NCBI GenBank assembly: GCA_052139835.1
Contig: JBKQVT010000050.1
Location: 1 to 26,634, forward strand
Source: JBKQVT01 sp052139835
GTDB taxonomy: Bacteria > Planctomycetota > Planctomycetia > Pirellulales > Thermoguttaceae
DNA length: 26,634 nucleotides
Reading direction: 5' to 3'
In this document: positions 14,731 through 22,138 of the stretch, one piece after another
Position numbering within the stretch: position 1 is the first letter of the stretch
Layout of the letters: every line of letters begins with the position of its first letter
Notes under the pieces: model-generated
Database searches by the model: none
Told to the model about the DNA's origin: nothing
Seen by the model: only the letters and a program-made list of their open reading frames with translations
Made by a program: the position numbers and the translations under genes

Positions 14731-15165
14731 TTCTTCGATCTTCCGCAGTTCGGCCCGCAACTTGGCTTGCTCGACGAGGTAATCTTGATGCTGGCGGCTG
14801 AAATGAAACCTCGTGGCCATCAAATCCAGCAGCGCCATCAGGCCGATCCACAACACCGCGCCCAGCACGCCGATGAAGAAGAAAACGGCGAAGGCGCGGG
14901 AGTGGAGCCAGGGGACCAGCCATTGGCCTGCCAGGAGGACCACCGCCAGAAGCCCCAGCGCCGCGCTGGTTTGCATGCGGCGGCGGAATTGCCGGCGGCG
15001 GAAGTCAAGTTCGCGCGGCTCGGCCGATCCGCGCCCGGCCGCGCGCCAACTCCGCACGTGCCAGACGATCAGTCCGGCCGAAAGGGCCAACAACAGAATC
15101 GGAACCAGCAAGGAAAGGAGGAGGGCGGAGGGCGGAAGGCGGAAGGCAGCGGCAACGAGTTTCAT
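14704..15165 (-). CDS. Small membrane protein with repeat-derived ends
   Basis: 153 residues of unknown function. The middle is a clear protein: a membrane helix (VPILLLALSAGLIVWHV), a basic segment (ELDFRRRQFRRRM), two more helices (SAALGLLAVVLLAGQWLVPW, AFAVFFFIGVLGAVLWIGLM), and a charged coiled-coil-like tail (YLVEQAKLRAELRKIEE). Both ends overlap repeats. The first 15 residues after the ATG at 15165 (VAAAFRLPPSALLLS) are encoded by a GGCGGAR-type array, and the last residues (GKAETEG) with the TAA lie in another. GGAAGGAAG upstream of the ATG makes this start workable, but a TTG at 15111 just before the first helix is an alternative. It follows the peptidase gene by 32 bases and is probably co-transcribed with it. 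Confidence 0.65.
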   Translation of the reverse strand: MKLVAAAFRLPPSALLLSLLVPILLLALSAGLIVWHVRSWRAAGRGSAEPRELDFRRRQFRRRMQTSAALGLLAVVLLAGQWLVPWLHSRAFAVFFFIGVLGAVLWIGLMALLDLMATRFHFSRQHQDYLVEQAKLRAELRKIEERGKAETEG

Positions 15166-15198
15166 CCTTGTCTTCCTTCCCCCTTCCGCCCTCCGCCT
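15119..15198. repeat. Inverted GGCGGAR heptamer-array element over a start codon
   Basis: The purine-rich left arm (15119-15150) and pyrimidine-rich right arm (15171-15198) are complementary (GGCGGAAGG units against CCTTCCGCC units). The interval between them holds the ATG (15165-15163). The right arm read on the minus strand supplies the ribosome binding site. It also touches the stop of the peptidase gene. Confidence 0.85.
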
Positions 15199-16193
15199 TA
15201 CTTCTGTTCTTTGAGCCATTCGATCACGACCCAGCCGACCTTGGCCAGGCTCGCCGCCGAGCACTTGTCCGGCGTGTCGCCGCGGGTGTGCCAAGGCAGA
15301 TAATCGAAATCAATCACGTCGCAGGTCGGAATGCCCCCAATATCGTGCAACGGCACATGATCGTCGAGGACATTGTACTTTGTTTGGGCGACGAATTCGG
15401 GCACTCCCAGCCGGGCGGCGGTCGCCCAAAGTTCATCGACCACCGGCCGGGTGTCGTCCCACTCGACGCTGTTGGCCTCCTCGAAAATCTGCAAATCGCT
15501 GTTGCCCACCATGTCCAGCAGGACGCCGCAGCGATAATGGCAATTGGCATGACCGGCGGCAACCTCGCGGGCGAAGTGTTCCGAGCCCAGGAAAAAGTGG
15601 CCGTCCTCGCTGAAGATGAACTCCTCGGCGTCGAAGAGGACGAAATCGACGCCGTAAGGCAAGTGCAGGTCCTTCATGTGGTGGGCCAGTTCCATGAGCA
15701 GGGCGATGCCGCTGCCATTGTCGTTGGCCCCGACGAACCTGCCCCGCTTATCCTCCGGATCGCGCAGGGGAAAGGGGAGCGTGTCGTAATGCCCGCAGAG
15801 CAGGATCCGCTCCTTGTACTGGGGATTCCAGTGGACGATGATGTTGGCCATCGGCACCTTGGAGCTGTCCAGGGGATGTTTGGCGGTGAAGCGTTGCAGT
15901 TCGACCTGCCCGCCGAACTTCTCGAAGTGCTTGACGAGAAAGTCCCGCTGGGCGACCATGGCAGGCGATCCGCTCCGCCGCGGCCCAAAATCGCAGAGTT
16001 TTTTCAGGTAGTCATACGCCCGCGGGCCGTCGATGGGATTTCGCCACCACTGCACAATGGGATTCTCCCGCCAGCGGACGTTGCTCAACAGCATGCCGCC
16101 GATCACCACCACGCAGAGGAGGACCACGGCCGCCAGGAACACCTTCTGGGCGGAGACGCGGCGTGCCGGTTTGGCTTTGGGGACGTGCTTCAT
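15198..16193 (-). CDS. Membrane-anchored M28-family peptidase, glutaminyl-cyclase-like
   Basis: 331 residues. A basic N-terminus and one helix (VFLAAVVLLCVVVIGGMLL) anchor the catalytic domain in the periplasm. Zinc-site motifs of clan MH/M28 are in order: LLCGHYDTLPF (His), VGANDNGSGIALLMELA (bridging Asp), FVLFDAEEFIF (catalytic and ligand Glu), VLLDMVGNSD (Asp) and LPWHTRGDTPDKC (His). The run DDHVPLHDIGGIPTCDVIDF and the WHT ending resemble glutaminyl-peptide cyclotransferases, which share this fold and turn N-terminal Gln into pyroglutamate. A plain aminopeptidase role remains possible. A -10 box sits exactly 6 bases before the ATG, so the mRNA may be leaderless. The repeat element begins at its stop codon. 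Confidence 0.88.
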   Translation of the reverse strand: MKHVPKAKPARRVSAQKVFLAAVVLLCVVVIGGMLLSNVRWRENPIVQWWRNPIDGPRAYDYLKKLCDFGPRRSGSPAMVAQRDFLVKHFEKFGGQVELQRFTAKHPLDSSKVPMANIIVHWNPQYKERILLCGHYDTLPFPLRDPEDKRGRFVGANDNGSGIALLMELAHHMKDLHLPYGVDFVLFDAEEFIFSEDGHFFLGSEHFAREVAAGHANCHYRCGVLLDMVGNSDLQIFEEANSVEWDDTRPVVDELWATAARLGVPEFVAQTKYNVLDDHVPLHDIGGIPTCDVIDFDYLPWHTRGDTPDKCSAASLAKVGWVVIEWLKEQK

Positions 16194-16199
16194 TCCCGT

Positions 16200-16229
16200 A
16201 TTGTACGCCAGGGCGGCGGCGGGGGGAAA
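16200..16229 (-). promoter_or_regulatory. Promoter for a probably leaderless M28 peptidase mRNA
   Basis: TACAAT on the minus strand at 16205-16200 is followed by ACGGGA and then the ATG at 16193. The -35 is weak (TTTCCC at 16229-16224, 18-bp spacer). The 6-base distance matches that at 10523 and 21279. ACGGGA is too close to the ATG to be a normal ribosome binding site. Confidence 0.45.
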
Positions 16230-16251
16230 TGCCGGTTTTCCGCCGCGGGGC

Positions 16252-17175
16252 CTACATGAACGACTTCGAGCAGTCCTTGCACAGCGCGATTTCGCACTGC
16301 CGGGCGTCTTTGTGCCGCTGCCGGATCGCCTGGTAGGCGGCGCCCTGCCAGACGTCGCGGAGCGAGGTGCCCGCGTCGATGTGGCCCAGCAGGTGCTGGC
16401 CGTCGTAATCGAGGCAGCAGAGGGCGACGTCGCCGTTGGCCAGGACGGTGAGCGTTCGCCAGAGGCGGGCGCAGGGCTTGCGAATGCCGCGTTGCCCGGC
16501 GCCGGCTTCCGGCCCGGCCCAATTGTGGATCTTGCCGAACACCAGGCCGTCGACCGCCGCGGGGAGCATTCCCAGCGTGCCCCGCTTGTCGGAGGTGTTG
16601 CAGCAGGTGATGAAGATTTTCAGGTGCGAGCCCGCCCGGTCGCGCAACTCGATCAGCCGCTGGACGTTCTCCATGACGACGTCGAATTTCAGTGGGAAGC
16701 GGATGCGTTCGAATTCCTCCTTGCTGGCGCCGTCGACGCTGATCTTGATCTCGTCCAGCCCGGCGTCGATGAGTTCGCGGGCGTGCGGCTCGGTCAACAG
16801 CGACCCGTTGGAGAAGATCTTCACCGTGGCGATGCCGCGGTGTTTCGCGTAGCGGACGCGCTCGGCCAGGCAGTTATCCAGCAGCGGCTCGCCGAAATTG
16901 TGGAGGTGGATCTCGCGGCATCCCCAGGCGACGCATTCGTCGACGATCTGCGTGAACAGCGCCTGGTCCATTTGCCGGATGGGCCGCTGGATTTGGCAGT
17001 GGCGGCAGATGGTGCACTTCGAGTTGCAGGCGTTGGTCGTTTCGATGCGCACCAGGGGCGGGAAGCGGCCGGCCGCCAGGTCCATGGCGCCGCCGATCAA
17101 ACGGCACACCGCCTTGGAGGAGAATTTCCCCAAGGTGGTCATGGCCGCCGAATTTTTCTTCGTGCCCGTTGTCAT
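16252..17175 (-). CDS. Radical SAM/SPASM-domain protein
   Basis: 307 residues. The radical SAM cluster motif is CNSKCTICRHC (CxxxCxxC) after PPLVRIETTNA; GEP follows in HLHNFGEPLLDN, and a typical SAM-binding run is KIFSNGSLLTEPHARELIDA then EIKISVDGASKEEFERIRF. The C-terminal region has extra cysteines of SPASM type (KPCARLW, VALCCLDYDG, CEIALCKDC), which hold additional Fe-S clusters in enzymes that modify peptides or sugars. The SLRDVWQGAAYQAIR segment is usual for this family. The ATG at 17175 overlaps the stop of the preceding gene as ATGA, so translation is coupled. It is the last of a four-gene minus-strand set with two glycosyltransferases, which suggests a role in making or modifying a surface molecule; the substrate is unknown. 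Confidence 0.9.
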   Translation of the reverse strand: MTTGTKKNSAAMTTLGKFSSKAVCRLIGGAMDLAAGRFPPLVRIETTNACNSKCTICRHCQIQRPIRQMDQALFTQIVDECVAWGCREIHLHNFGEPLLDNCLAERVRYAKHRGIATVKIFSNGSLLTEPHARELIDAGLDEIKISVDGASKEEFERIRFPLKFDVVMENVQRLIELRDRAGSHLKIFITCCNTSDKRGTLGMLPAAVDGLVFGKIHNWAGPEAGAGQRGIRKPCARLWRTLTVLANGDVALCCLDYDGQHLLGHIDAGTSLRDVWQGAAYQAIRQRHKDARQCEIALCKDCSKSFM

Positions 17176-18005
17176 TCGAGTTCCGCCCAGAGGGCCGGAT
17201 GGTCCGAGGCGCCGTTGTCGCGCACTCCCGCGCGAAGGGGCCGCATGCCGCGAGCGATGATCCAATCGATTCGCGGGCGGTCCTCGGCGCCGAGGATCTT
17301 TCCCACGGCGTCGGTCACTCCCGGCGTGGCCAGCAGCCGGTGGATTTGCGGATCGCCGGCGTTGGAGTTCAAGTCGCCCAGGAGGATGGCCGGTTCGCTC
17401 AGGGAAAGGTAAAGGGAAATCACGCTGCGAAGCTGCGCGGTGCGGCCCGCGTCGTTGCTGTGCGAAAGATGGGTCAGGAGCACGCGGACGGTGCGGTTGC
17501 CGTGGGGCAGGCCGACCAGCACGGCGTTGCGGAAGCCGCGGCCGCCGTGGCCCTCCAGGGGTATCCGCTGCCAGAACTGCAGCGGCCGCGCGCTGAGCAG
17601 GCCGTTGCCCGTGTCGCGGCAATACCATTGGCGCGAATCGGGGGCGAACAGCCAAGCCAGCCCCAGCCGCGTGCCCAGCTCGTGGGCCTGGTCGAGTCGC
17701 TGCCAGGGCCAGGGCCCGTGGACTTCCTGGAGGGCGACGAAATCGAGGTCTTCCAGGCACTCGGCCACGCGACCGGCGTCGCGCCGCCCGTCCGCGCCCT
17801 TGCAGCCGTCGATGTTGAAGGTGCCGATGCAGAGCGTCTGGCGGGCGGTCGCCCGGGGCGCCGCGCCTTCGATCGTCACGCCGTCGGCCGGGCCCAGCGC
17901 CACCGGCCGCGAGGCGTGCCACGCCACCGCGCCGAGGAAGACGATGGCCGCCAGGCAGGCCCAGCATCGCCGGCATTTCATTTTTTCCACAAGCGGCAGC
18001 ATCAT
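17172..18005 (-). CDS. Endonuclease/exonuclease/phosphatase-fold protein, membrane-anchored
   Basis: 277 residues. The N-terminus has CWACLAAIVFLGAVAWHAS, a signal anchor. The catalytic domain shows the EEP-fold motifs: LCIGTFNIDGCKG (Asn), DFVALQEVHGPWPW (metal-binding Glu), VLLTHLSHSNDA (His), ILLGDLNSNAGDPQ (Asp, Asn), RIDWIIARG and ASDHPALWAELE (final Asp-His pair). Members cleave phosphodiesters in nucleic acids, phospholipids or sugar phosphates. With a membrane anchor and glycosyltransferase neighbours, a lipid- or glycan-linked substrate seems likelier than DNA. The ATG at 18005 overlaps the previous gene's TGA (ATGA), and an ATG follows directly at 18002; a third ATG (residue 9) is possible. 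Confidence 0.87.
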   Translation of the reverse strand: MMLPLVEKMKCRRCWACLAAIVFLGAVAWHASRPVALGPADGVTIEGAAPRATARQTLCIGTFNIDGCKGADGRRDAGRVAECLEDLDFVALQEVHGPWPWQRLDQAHELGTRLGLAWLFAPDSRQWYCRDTGNGLLSARPLQFWQRIPLEGHGGRGFRNAVLVGLPHGNRTVRVLLTHLSHSNDAGRTAQLRSVISLYLSLSEPAILLGDLNSNAGDPQIHRLLATPGVTDAVGKILGAEDRPRIDWIIARGMRPLRAGVRDNGASDHPALWAELE

Positions 18006-19060
18006 GGCACGGTTTGAGCGAGGGGGGAGCGGGAAAGGATTTGCCGGCAGGCGTCGCAGACGTCGGCCACACTGATGGCTTCCATATAGATGGGCGGCGC
18101 GCAGCGGCGCTGGCGCGTCGAGCCCTCCATGCGCATCTTCTGCACCACGACGTGCTGGGGACCAAAGGGGCCGTGTTTCTCGGCCGGCCACGGGCCGTAG
18201 AGCCCCACGCAAGGCGTGCCGACCGCGGCCGCCAGGTGGAGCGGACCCGTGTCGGAACCGAGGAAAATTCTTGCCCGCCGCGCCAGCGCCGCCAGTTGCG
18301 AGAGGGTCATCTTGGGGGCCAGTCGGGCATGTCCCTGGGAGCCGGCCACGACCTGCTCGGCCCGGCGGCTCTCCTCCTCGTTGCCCCAGACCACCAGGCT
18401 GGGCAGCGTCCAGGCGTCGCCCAGTTCGGCGGCCACCGCGGCGAAGCGCTCCGGCGGCCAGAGCTTCGAGGGCCAGCCGGCCCCCACGGTGATCATGGCA
18501 AACGCCTCGCCCAGACCCAGTTGCCCCAGCAGGGCCGCCGCCGTCTCGCGATCCGCCGCGCGCTGGGGGACCTGGAAGCGGACGGCCGGCGCGGAGATTC
18601 CCAACGGTTCCAGCAGGGCGAGGTTGCGCAGGACGGCGTGGCGGTCCGAGGCGTCGACCAATTCGGTATTGAGCCAGGGGCTCAGTTCCCGCCCCCATTG
18701 GCCGCCGAAGCCGATCCGCCGCTTGGCGCCGGAGAGCCAGGCGGCCGCGGCCGCCTTGGTCAATCCTTGGGCCTCCAAGGCAAGATCGAATCGCGCGGCC
18801 CGCAGCCGGCGACGCAACTGCCACACCAGGCGCGGCCGCCGCAGCCATCCCCGCGGCAGCACGATCAACTCGTCCAGGGCCTCATGCCCTTGGAGCAACT
18901 CGGCCGCCCGCTCTTCCACCACCCAAACCAACAGCGCCCGCGGAAACCGCTCCCGCAGGGCACAGGCGATCGGCATGCCGTGGATCACGTCACCGATCGC
19001 GCTGAGGCGAACGATGAGGATCCGGGGCTCGCTCCGTTGGTCCAAAGTTGGTGATGTCAT
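18002..19060 (-). CDS. Glycosyltransferase family 9 (heptosyltransferase-like)
   Basis: 352 residues. It opens with the GT9 N-terminal pattern RILIVRLSAIGDVIHGMPIA and continues with LVWVVEERAAELL and FDLALEAQGLTKAAAAAWLS. The donor-binding half has MITVGAGWPSKLWPPERFAA and the signature FLGSDTGPLHLAAAVGTP, VGLYGPWPAEKHGPFG. The family transfers ADP-heptose or related sugars onto the lipid A core at the cytoplasmic face of the inner membrane, so this fits a lipopolysaccharide or similar glycan pathway. The exact sugar cannot be assigned. The ATG at 19060 has no evident ribosome binding site; the upstream bases are the heptamer element. It is translationally coupled downstream to the EEP and radical SAM genes. 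Confidence 0.92.
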   Translation of the reverse strand: MTSPTLDQRSEPRILIVRLSAIGDVIHGMPIACALRERFPRALLVWVVEERAAELLQGHEALDELIVLPRGWLRRPRLVWQLRRRLRAARFDLALEAQGLTKAAAAAWLSGAKRRIGFGGQWGRELSPWLNTELVDASDRHAVLRNLALLEPLGISAPAVRFQVPQRAADRETAAALLGQLGLGEAFAMITVGAGWPSKLWPPERFAAVAAELGDAWTLPSLVVWGNEEESRRAEQVVAGSQGHARLAPKMTLSQLAALARRARIFLGSDTGPLHLAAAVGTPCVGLYGPWPAEKHGPFGPQHVVVQKMRMEGSTRQRRCAPPIYMEAISVADVCDACRQILSRSPLAQTVP

Positions 19061-19067
19061 GACGGTA

Positions 19068-19241
<174 letters not shown>

Positions 19242-19244
19242 TAT

Positions 19245-20333
19245 TCACGCCACCCTTCCGCGGATGGCACGGGCGAAGGCCGCTTCAATGCTGGGGGCCT
19301 GGCTCTCGGCGGTGAATCGCTCCTGCACCCGCCGTCGCCCCGCTTCGCCGAAACGCCGGCGGCGCTCGGGATTGCCGAGCAACTCGACGATCGCCTGTGC
19401 CAGCGGCGCGCTCTGGGCGGGCGGCACCAACAGGCCGGTCTCGCCGGCCACCACGCACTCGGGAATGCCCCCCACGGCCGCAGCCACCACCGGCAGGCCC
19501 GCGGCCATCGCCTCCAGGACCGACAGCGGCAGGCTCTCTTCCAGCGAGGGGAGCACGTAGAGGTCCAAGGCGGCCAGCAGCTCGTCGATGTCGCTACGAT
19601 GGCCGGTCCAAATGATCGCGGCGCTTGCGCCGCACTGCTGGGCGGCCGCACGCACGCGGCCGGCATAACCGCCGCGGTCTTCCCCGCCCACGACCAGCAA
19701 GCGCGCCGTCGGCGCCGCGGCCAAAATCTCCGGCAGCGCGCGGACCAGGTAGAGCAATCCCTTCCGCGGGATGACGTTGCCGACGATCCCCAACAGCGGC
19801 GCCTCCGCCCCGATCCCCAGCGATCGGCGCACCCGCTGCCGCGCCTCCGGCGGCACGGCGGCCAAGCGCCCGTAGTCGATGAAATTGTGGATCGTCTCGA
19901 TCCGCCCGGCGCGGACGAAATTGTGCATCCGCTGATAACGCCGCGTCGCCTCGGAAACGGCAATCACCCGGTCGTTGAACATCCAGTGCAACTGGATGTG
20001 GCGGCTGTGGGCGGTGGCCACGCTGGGCGCGCCGCTGAACCAACGCAAGAGGATGCCGAAGAAATGCGCCCGGCTGATGTGCGTGTGGATCACGTCGATG
20101 CGGCGCTGGCGAACCAGTTGGGCGATCCGCCGCAACTCGTCGGTTGGCCAGCGGTGCAAGTCGGAGCGGACCACGTCGATCCCGTTGCCGGCCGCTTGGC
20201 CGCCGATCCATGCCCCGGGGAGGCAAACCAGCGTGACCGCATGGCCCCGCCGCGCCAGCTCGCGGCTGAGCAACAGGCAATGGAGGATGGCGCCGTTGAC
20301 CCGCGTGCCGGAGACGATCTCCATAATATTCAT
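19245..20333 (-). CDS. Glycosyltransferase family 4
   Basis: 362 residues, a retaining GT-B transferase. The N-terminal domain has EIVSGTRVNGAILHCLLLSR with a glycine-rich acceptor-side loop, then VIHTHISRAHFFGILL. The C-terminal nucleotide-sugar domain has LLGIVGNVIPRKGLLYLVRA (basic residues that bind the diphosphate), LLVVGGEDRGG, and the EX7E-type motif in VLPSLEESLPLSVLEAMAAG, followed by PVVAAAVGGIPE and GLLVPP. It likely adds a hexose or related sugar to a surface glycan. The ATG at 20333 has GGAGGG 9 bases upstream, and a good promoter lies at 20388-20360. It is the first gene of the minus-strand glycan set and is separated from GT9 by the expanded heptamer array. Confidence 0.93.
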   Translation of the reverse strand: MNIMEIVSGTRVNGAILHCLLLSRELARRGHAVTLVCLPGAWIGGQAAGNGIDVVRSDLHRWPTDELRRIAQLVRQRRIDVIHTHISRAHFFGILLRWFSGAPSVATAHSRHIQLHWMFNDRVIAVSEATRRYQRMHNFVRAGRIETIHNFIDYGRLAAVPPEARQRVRRSLGIGAEAPLLGIVGNVIPRKGLLYLVRALPEILAAAPTARLLVVGGEDRGGYAGRVRAAAQQCGASAAIIWTGHRSDIDELLAALDLYVLPSLEESLPLSVLEAMAAGLPVVAAAVGGIPECVVAGETGLLVPPAQSAPLAQAIVELLGNPERRRRFGEAGRRRVQERFTAESQAPSIEAAFARAIRGRVA

Positions 20334-20359
20334 TGCCAGGCGCCCTCCAATCGGGGGCT

Positions 20360-20388
20360 AGATTAGCGAAGTTGTGGAATTCACGCAA
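20360..20388 (-). promoter_or_regulatory. Promoter of the GT4 gene
   Basis: TTGCGT (20388-20383), a 17-bp spacer, and TAATCT (20365-20360) on the minus strand. Predicted start near 20353, 20 bases before the ATG, with the ribosome binding site in the leader. Confidence 0.6.
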
Positions 20389-20429
20389 GATGGAAAATGG
20401 AGGGCCGAGTTTGGGCAGTCTTCCAGCTT

Positions 20430-20491
20430 CTAAGCACTAAGTTCTAAGCACTAAGTTCTTTAGCTCTTAGAACTTAGTGCTTAGATCTTAG
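20430..20491. repeat. Inverted heptamer-array element, CTTAGAA type
   Basis: A perfect 19-bp inverted repeat: 20430-20448, and CTTAGAACTTAGTGCTTAG at 20466-20484. The arms are 7-base units (CTAAGCA, CTAAGTT; CTTAGAA, CTTAGTG, CTTAGAT, CTTAGAA). The methyltransferase stop codon (TAA, 20490-20488) lies in the right arm. Confidence 0.9.
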
Positions 20492-21279
20492 AACTTCCGC
20501 CGTAGCACAAACACCGTGTCGGAAAGCTCGTCGCTCAGCCGCAAGGGGTGGTCGATTTCATACCAGAAATCGTAGACGTCGCACAATTCCAGCCGCGGCA
20601 CGCCGGCCAACAGCCGGCGGAACTGGCCGGCCGTATACATCCGCAGGGGAAACTCGTCGCGCAACCGCCAGAGCTTGCCGCCGCGGCGGACCAGCAAGGA
20701 GATCCGCAGCCGTTCGATGCGGCGGCGGCGGTCGGTCGAAAGTACGCGGAGCGTGACCGACAGCCGGGTGCGGCCGTGCCGGGCCGTCCACCGCTCGATA
20801 CACTCTTCGGCGGCATCCGGCGGCAAGAGGTGAAAGCCGAGGAGGTAAATCCCGCCCGGACGCAGCGCGCCGGCCACGCACTCCAGGTGCCGGCGCGCCT
20901 GCCGCCCATCCAGCAGGTGGCGGAAGCTATCAAAGGTGCTGTAGGCGGCATCGACCGGTCGCGGCAAGGTGAAATCGGCCATGTCGGCCGCGAAGATCGT
21001 CGCCCCGAGGCCGCGCCGCCTCAAGCGGCGCCGCAAATAGGCCAGCGCCGGCCGGCTGAGATCGAAGCCGCTGAGGTGATAGCCGCGGGCGGCCAATTCC
21101 GCCGCCAGCCGGCCCGTACCGCAGGCCGGCTCCAGCAGCCTCCGCACGGGAAACGGGCAGTATTTCCGGCAGGCGGCCTCGATGAAGTCGGCCTCGGCGG
21201 GCGTTTCCGAGCGAAACGCCAGGTCGTAGCAGGCGGGGTAGCTGTACCAAGGGCCGGTGGCGCGGGCGGGGGTTGACAT
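20488..21279 (-). CDS. Class I SAM-dependent methyltransferase
   Basis: 263 residues. The Rossmann-type SAM site reads VRRLLEPACGTGRLAAELAARG (motif I, E/DxxCGTG), HLSGFDLSRPALAYLRRRL (acidic end of beta-2) and IFAADMADFTLP (motif II region), then AAYSTFDSFRHLLD and LRPGGIYLLGFHLLPP. The C-terminal half (ISLLVRRGGKLWRLRDEFPLR, YTAGQFRRLLAG, DVYDFWYEIDHPL) forms the substrate side and resembles small-molecule methyltransferases of the Methyltransf_25 type. The substrate is unknown. No ribosome binding site precedes the ATG at 21279; instead TAGAAT lies 6 bases before it, as in two other genes here. The stop codon is provided by the heptamer repeat. Confidence 0.9.
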   Translation of the reverse strand: MSTPARATGPWYSYPACYDLAFRSETPAEADFIEAACRKYCPFPVRRLLEPACGTGRLAAELAARGYHLSGFDLSRPALAYLRRRLRRRGLGATIFAADMADFTLPRPVDAAYSTFDSFRHLLDGRQARRHLECVAGALRPGGIYLLGFHLLPPDAAEECIERWTARHGRTRLSVTLRVLSTDRRRRIERLRISLLVRRGGKLWRLRDEFPLRMYTAGQFRRLLAGVPRLELCDVYDFWYEIDHPLRLSDELSDTVFVLRRKF

Positions 21280-21285
21280 GGGGGA

Positions 21286-21314
21286 ATTCTATCGCCAATC
21301 GACCGCCGCCGGAA
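21286..21314 (-). promoter_or_regulatory. Promoter for a probably leaderless methyltransferase mRNA
   Basis: On the minus strand TTCCGG (21314-21309), a 17-bp spacer, and TAGAAT (21291-21286); then TCCCCC and the ATG at 21279. The 6-base gap predicts transcription starting at the ATG. Confidence 0.5.
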
Positions 21315-21377
21315 CAACGAAAACGGTTTTGTCAAGGGCGAATCTTCACGCCGCAATTTCCTCCGCACAACTGCTCT

Positions 21378-21406
21378 TTGTCCGCTTTGCCGAGCGTGGC
21401 TATAAT
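21378..21406 (+). promoter_or_regulatory. Strong promoter of the DUF2617 gene
   Basis: TTGTCC (21378-21383), a 17-bp spacer, and a perfect TATAAT (21401-21406). Predicted start near 21413, leaving a leader of about 100 nt that contains the hairpin at 21429-21457. Confidence 0.7.
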
Positions 21407-21428
21407 AGACGTTGTGCACTGCGGCAGA

Positions 21429-21457
21429 GGGGAAAAGGTGACAGGCACCTTTTCCCC
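21429..21457 (+). repeat. Perfect 12-bp hairpin in the DUF2617 leader
   Basis: GGGGAAAAGGTG (21429-21440) and CACCTTTTCCCC (21446-21457) are exact complements around a 5-nt loop. It lies between the promoter and the GTG start at 21513. It looks like a dispersed planctomycete palindrome and could act as an attenuator or RNA-stability element. Confidence 0.8.
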
Positions 21458-21512
21458 GGCCCGGGGCGGCATGTGTCCGTGATCCGATAAGGGCGAACAA
21501 GGAATCCACGTC

Positions 21513-22052
21513 GTGCTCACTGCTCGACCTAAAGTCGCTGAGTTGGTTTTCCAGCTTTATGGACGGCCGCTGCACCCGGAATTGTTCGAAGTCTATCATT
21601 CCCGCAAGGTCCAGCGCGAACATTACGACGCCAAGATCGACATCACCAGCGCCGGCCACGTGGTCACCTGGCACCATGGCGGCCTGACGCTGACGGAAGT
21701 CGCCGCCTCGGCCCAACATCCTTTGCCGGAAAAGCGGCGGCTGTTGTCCTACGGCCTGAAGGGGCAACGCAGCGACCGCGTCGAGTGCCGCGGCGGCGTC
21801 TGCTACCAGGTCAGTTTCCAGCTCGAACCGGTGACGCCCGAGGTCTTCTGGACCTTCCAGCAGGAATTGGCCGAGGACGGCCTCCGCCAGGGCATGTTGC
21901 ACCGCTTCGACTCCAGCGGCAGACTGGCGCTGGGCGCGTTGAGCTACATCAACATCGAAAGCCGCAGCCGCAAGCTCCTCATCCAGGCCTTTCACACCTT
22001 CCCCGACGACTACGCCATCGTCAAGAGCCAGTCGGTCTTCCAGTTCTCGTAG
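21513..22052 (+). CDS. DUF2617 family protein
   Basis: 179 residues of unknown function, resembling DUF2617. The protein is soluble and beta-rich: VFQLYGRPLHPELFEVY at the start, then YDAKIDITSAGHVVTWHHGG, a central segment YQVSFQLEPVTPEVFWTFQQ, and the C-terminal HTFPDDYAIVKSQSVFQF, which is the most family-like part. It has no signal peptide, membrane helix or clear active site. The start is GTG at 21513 with AAGGA 9 bases before it. A strong promoter and a leader hairpin precede it; a heptamer element separates it from the convergent epmB gene. Confidence 0.82.
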   Translation: MLTARPKVAELVFQLYGRPLHPELFEVYHSRKVQREHYDAKIDITSAGHVVTWHHGGLTLTEVAASAQHPLPEKRRLLSYGLKGQRSDRVECRGGVCYQVSFQLEPVTPEVFWTFQQELAEDGLRQGMLHRFDSSGRLALGALSYINIESRSRKLLIQAFHTFPDDYAIVKSQSVFQFS

Positions 22053-22055
22053 GGC

Positions 22056-22132
22056 AGGAGAAGTTAGGAGCTAGAAGTTAGAAGTGTTGAACGCCCGCCG
22101 CCTCGCGATTCTAACTCCTAACTTCTAACTCC
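22056..22132. repeat. Inverted heptamer-array element between convergent genes
   Basis: Left arm 22056-22084 (GAAGTTAG/GAGCTAG units), centre 22085-22108, right arm 22109-22132 (TTCTAAC/TCCTAAC units). On the minus strand the centre contains GGCGGCGGGCGTTCAA, related to the centres at 12901 and 13840 but inverted. It fills the gap between the DUF2617 and epmB stops. Confidence 0.9.
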
Positions 22133-22138
22133 TGTCGG

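Noticed and set aside
16252..18165. Extended start for the radical SAM gene running back over the EEP gene
   Set aside because: The extension reads the EEP gene in another frame as Arg/Pro-rich sequence; the ATG at 17175 in the ATGA overlap begins the true protein.
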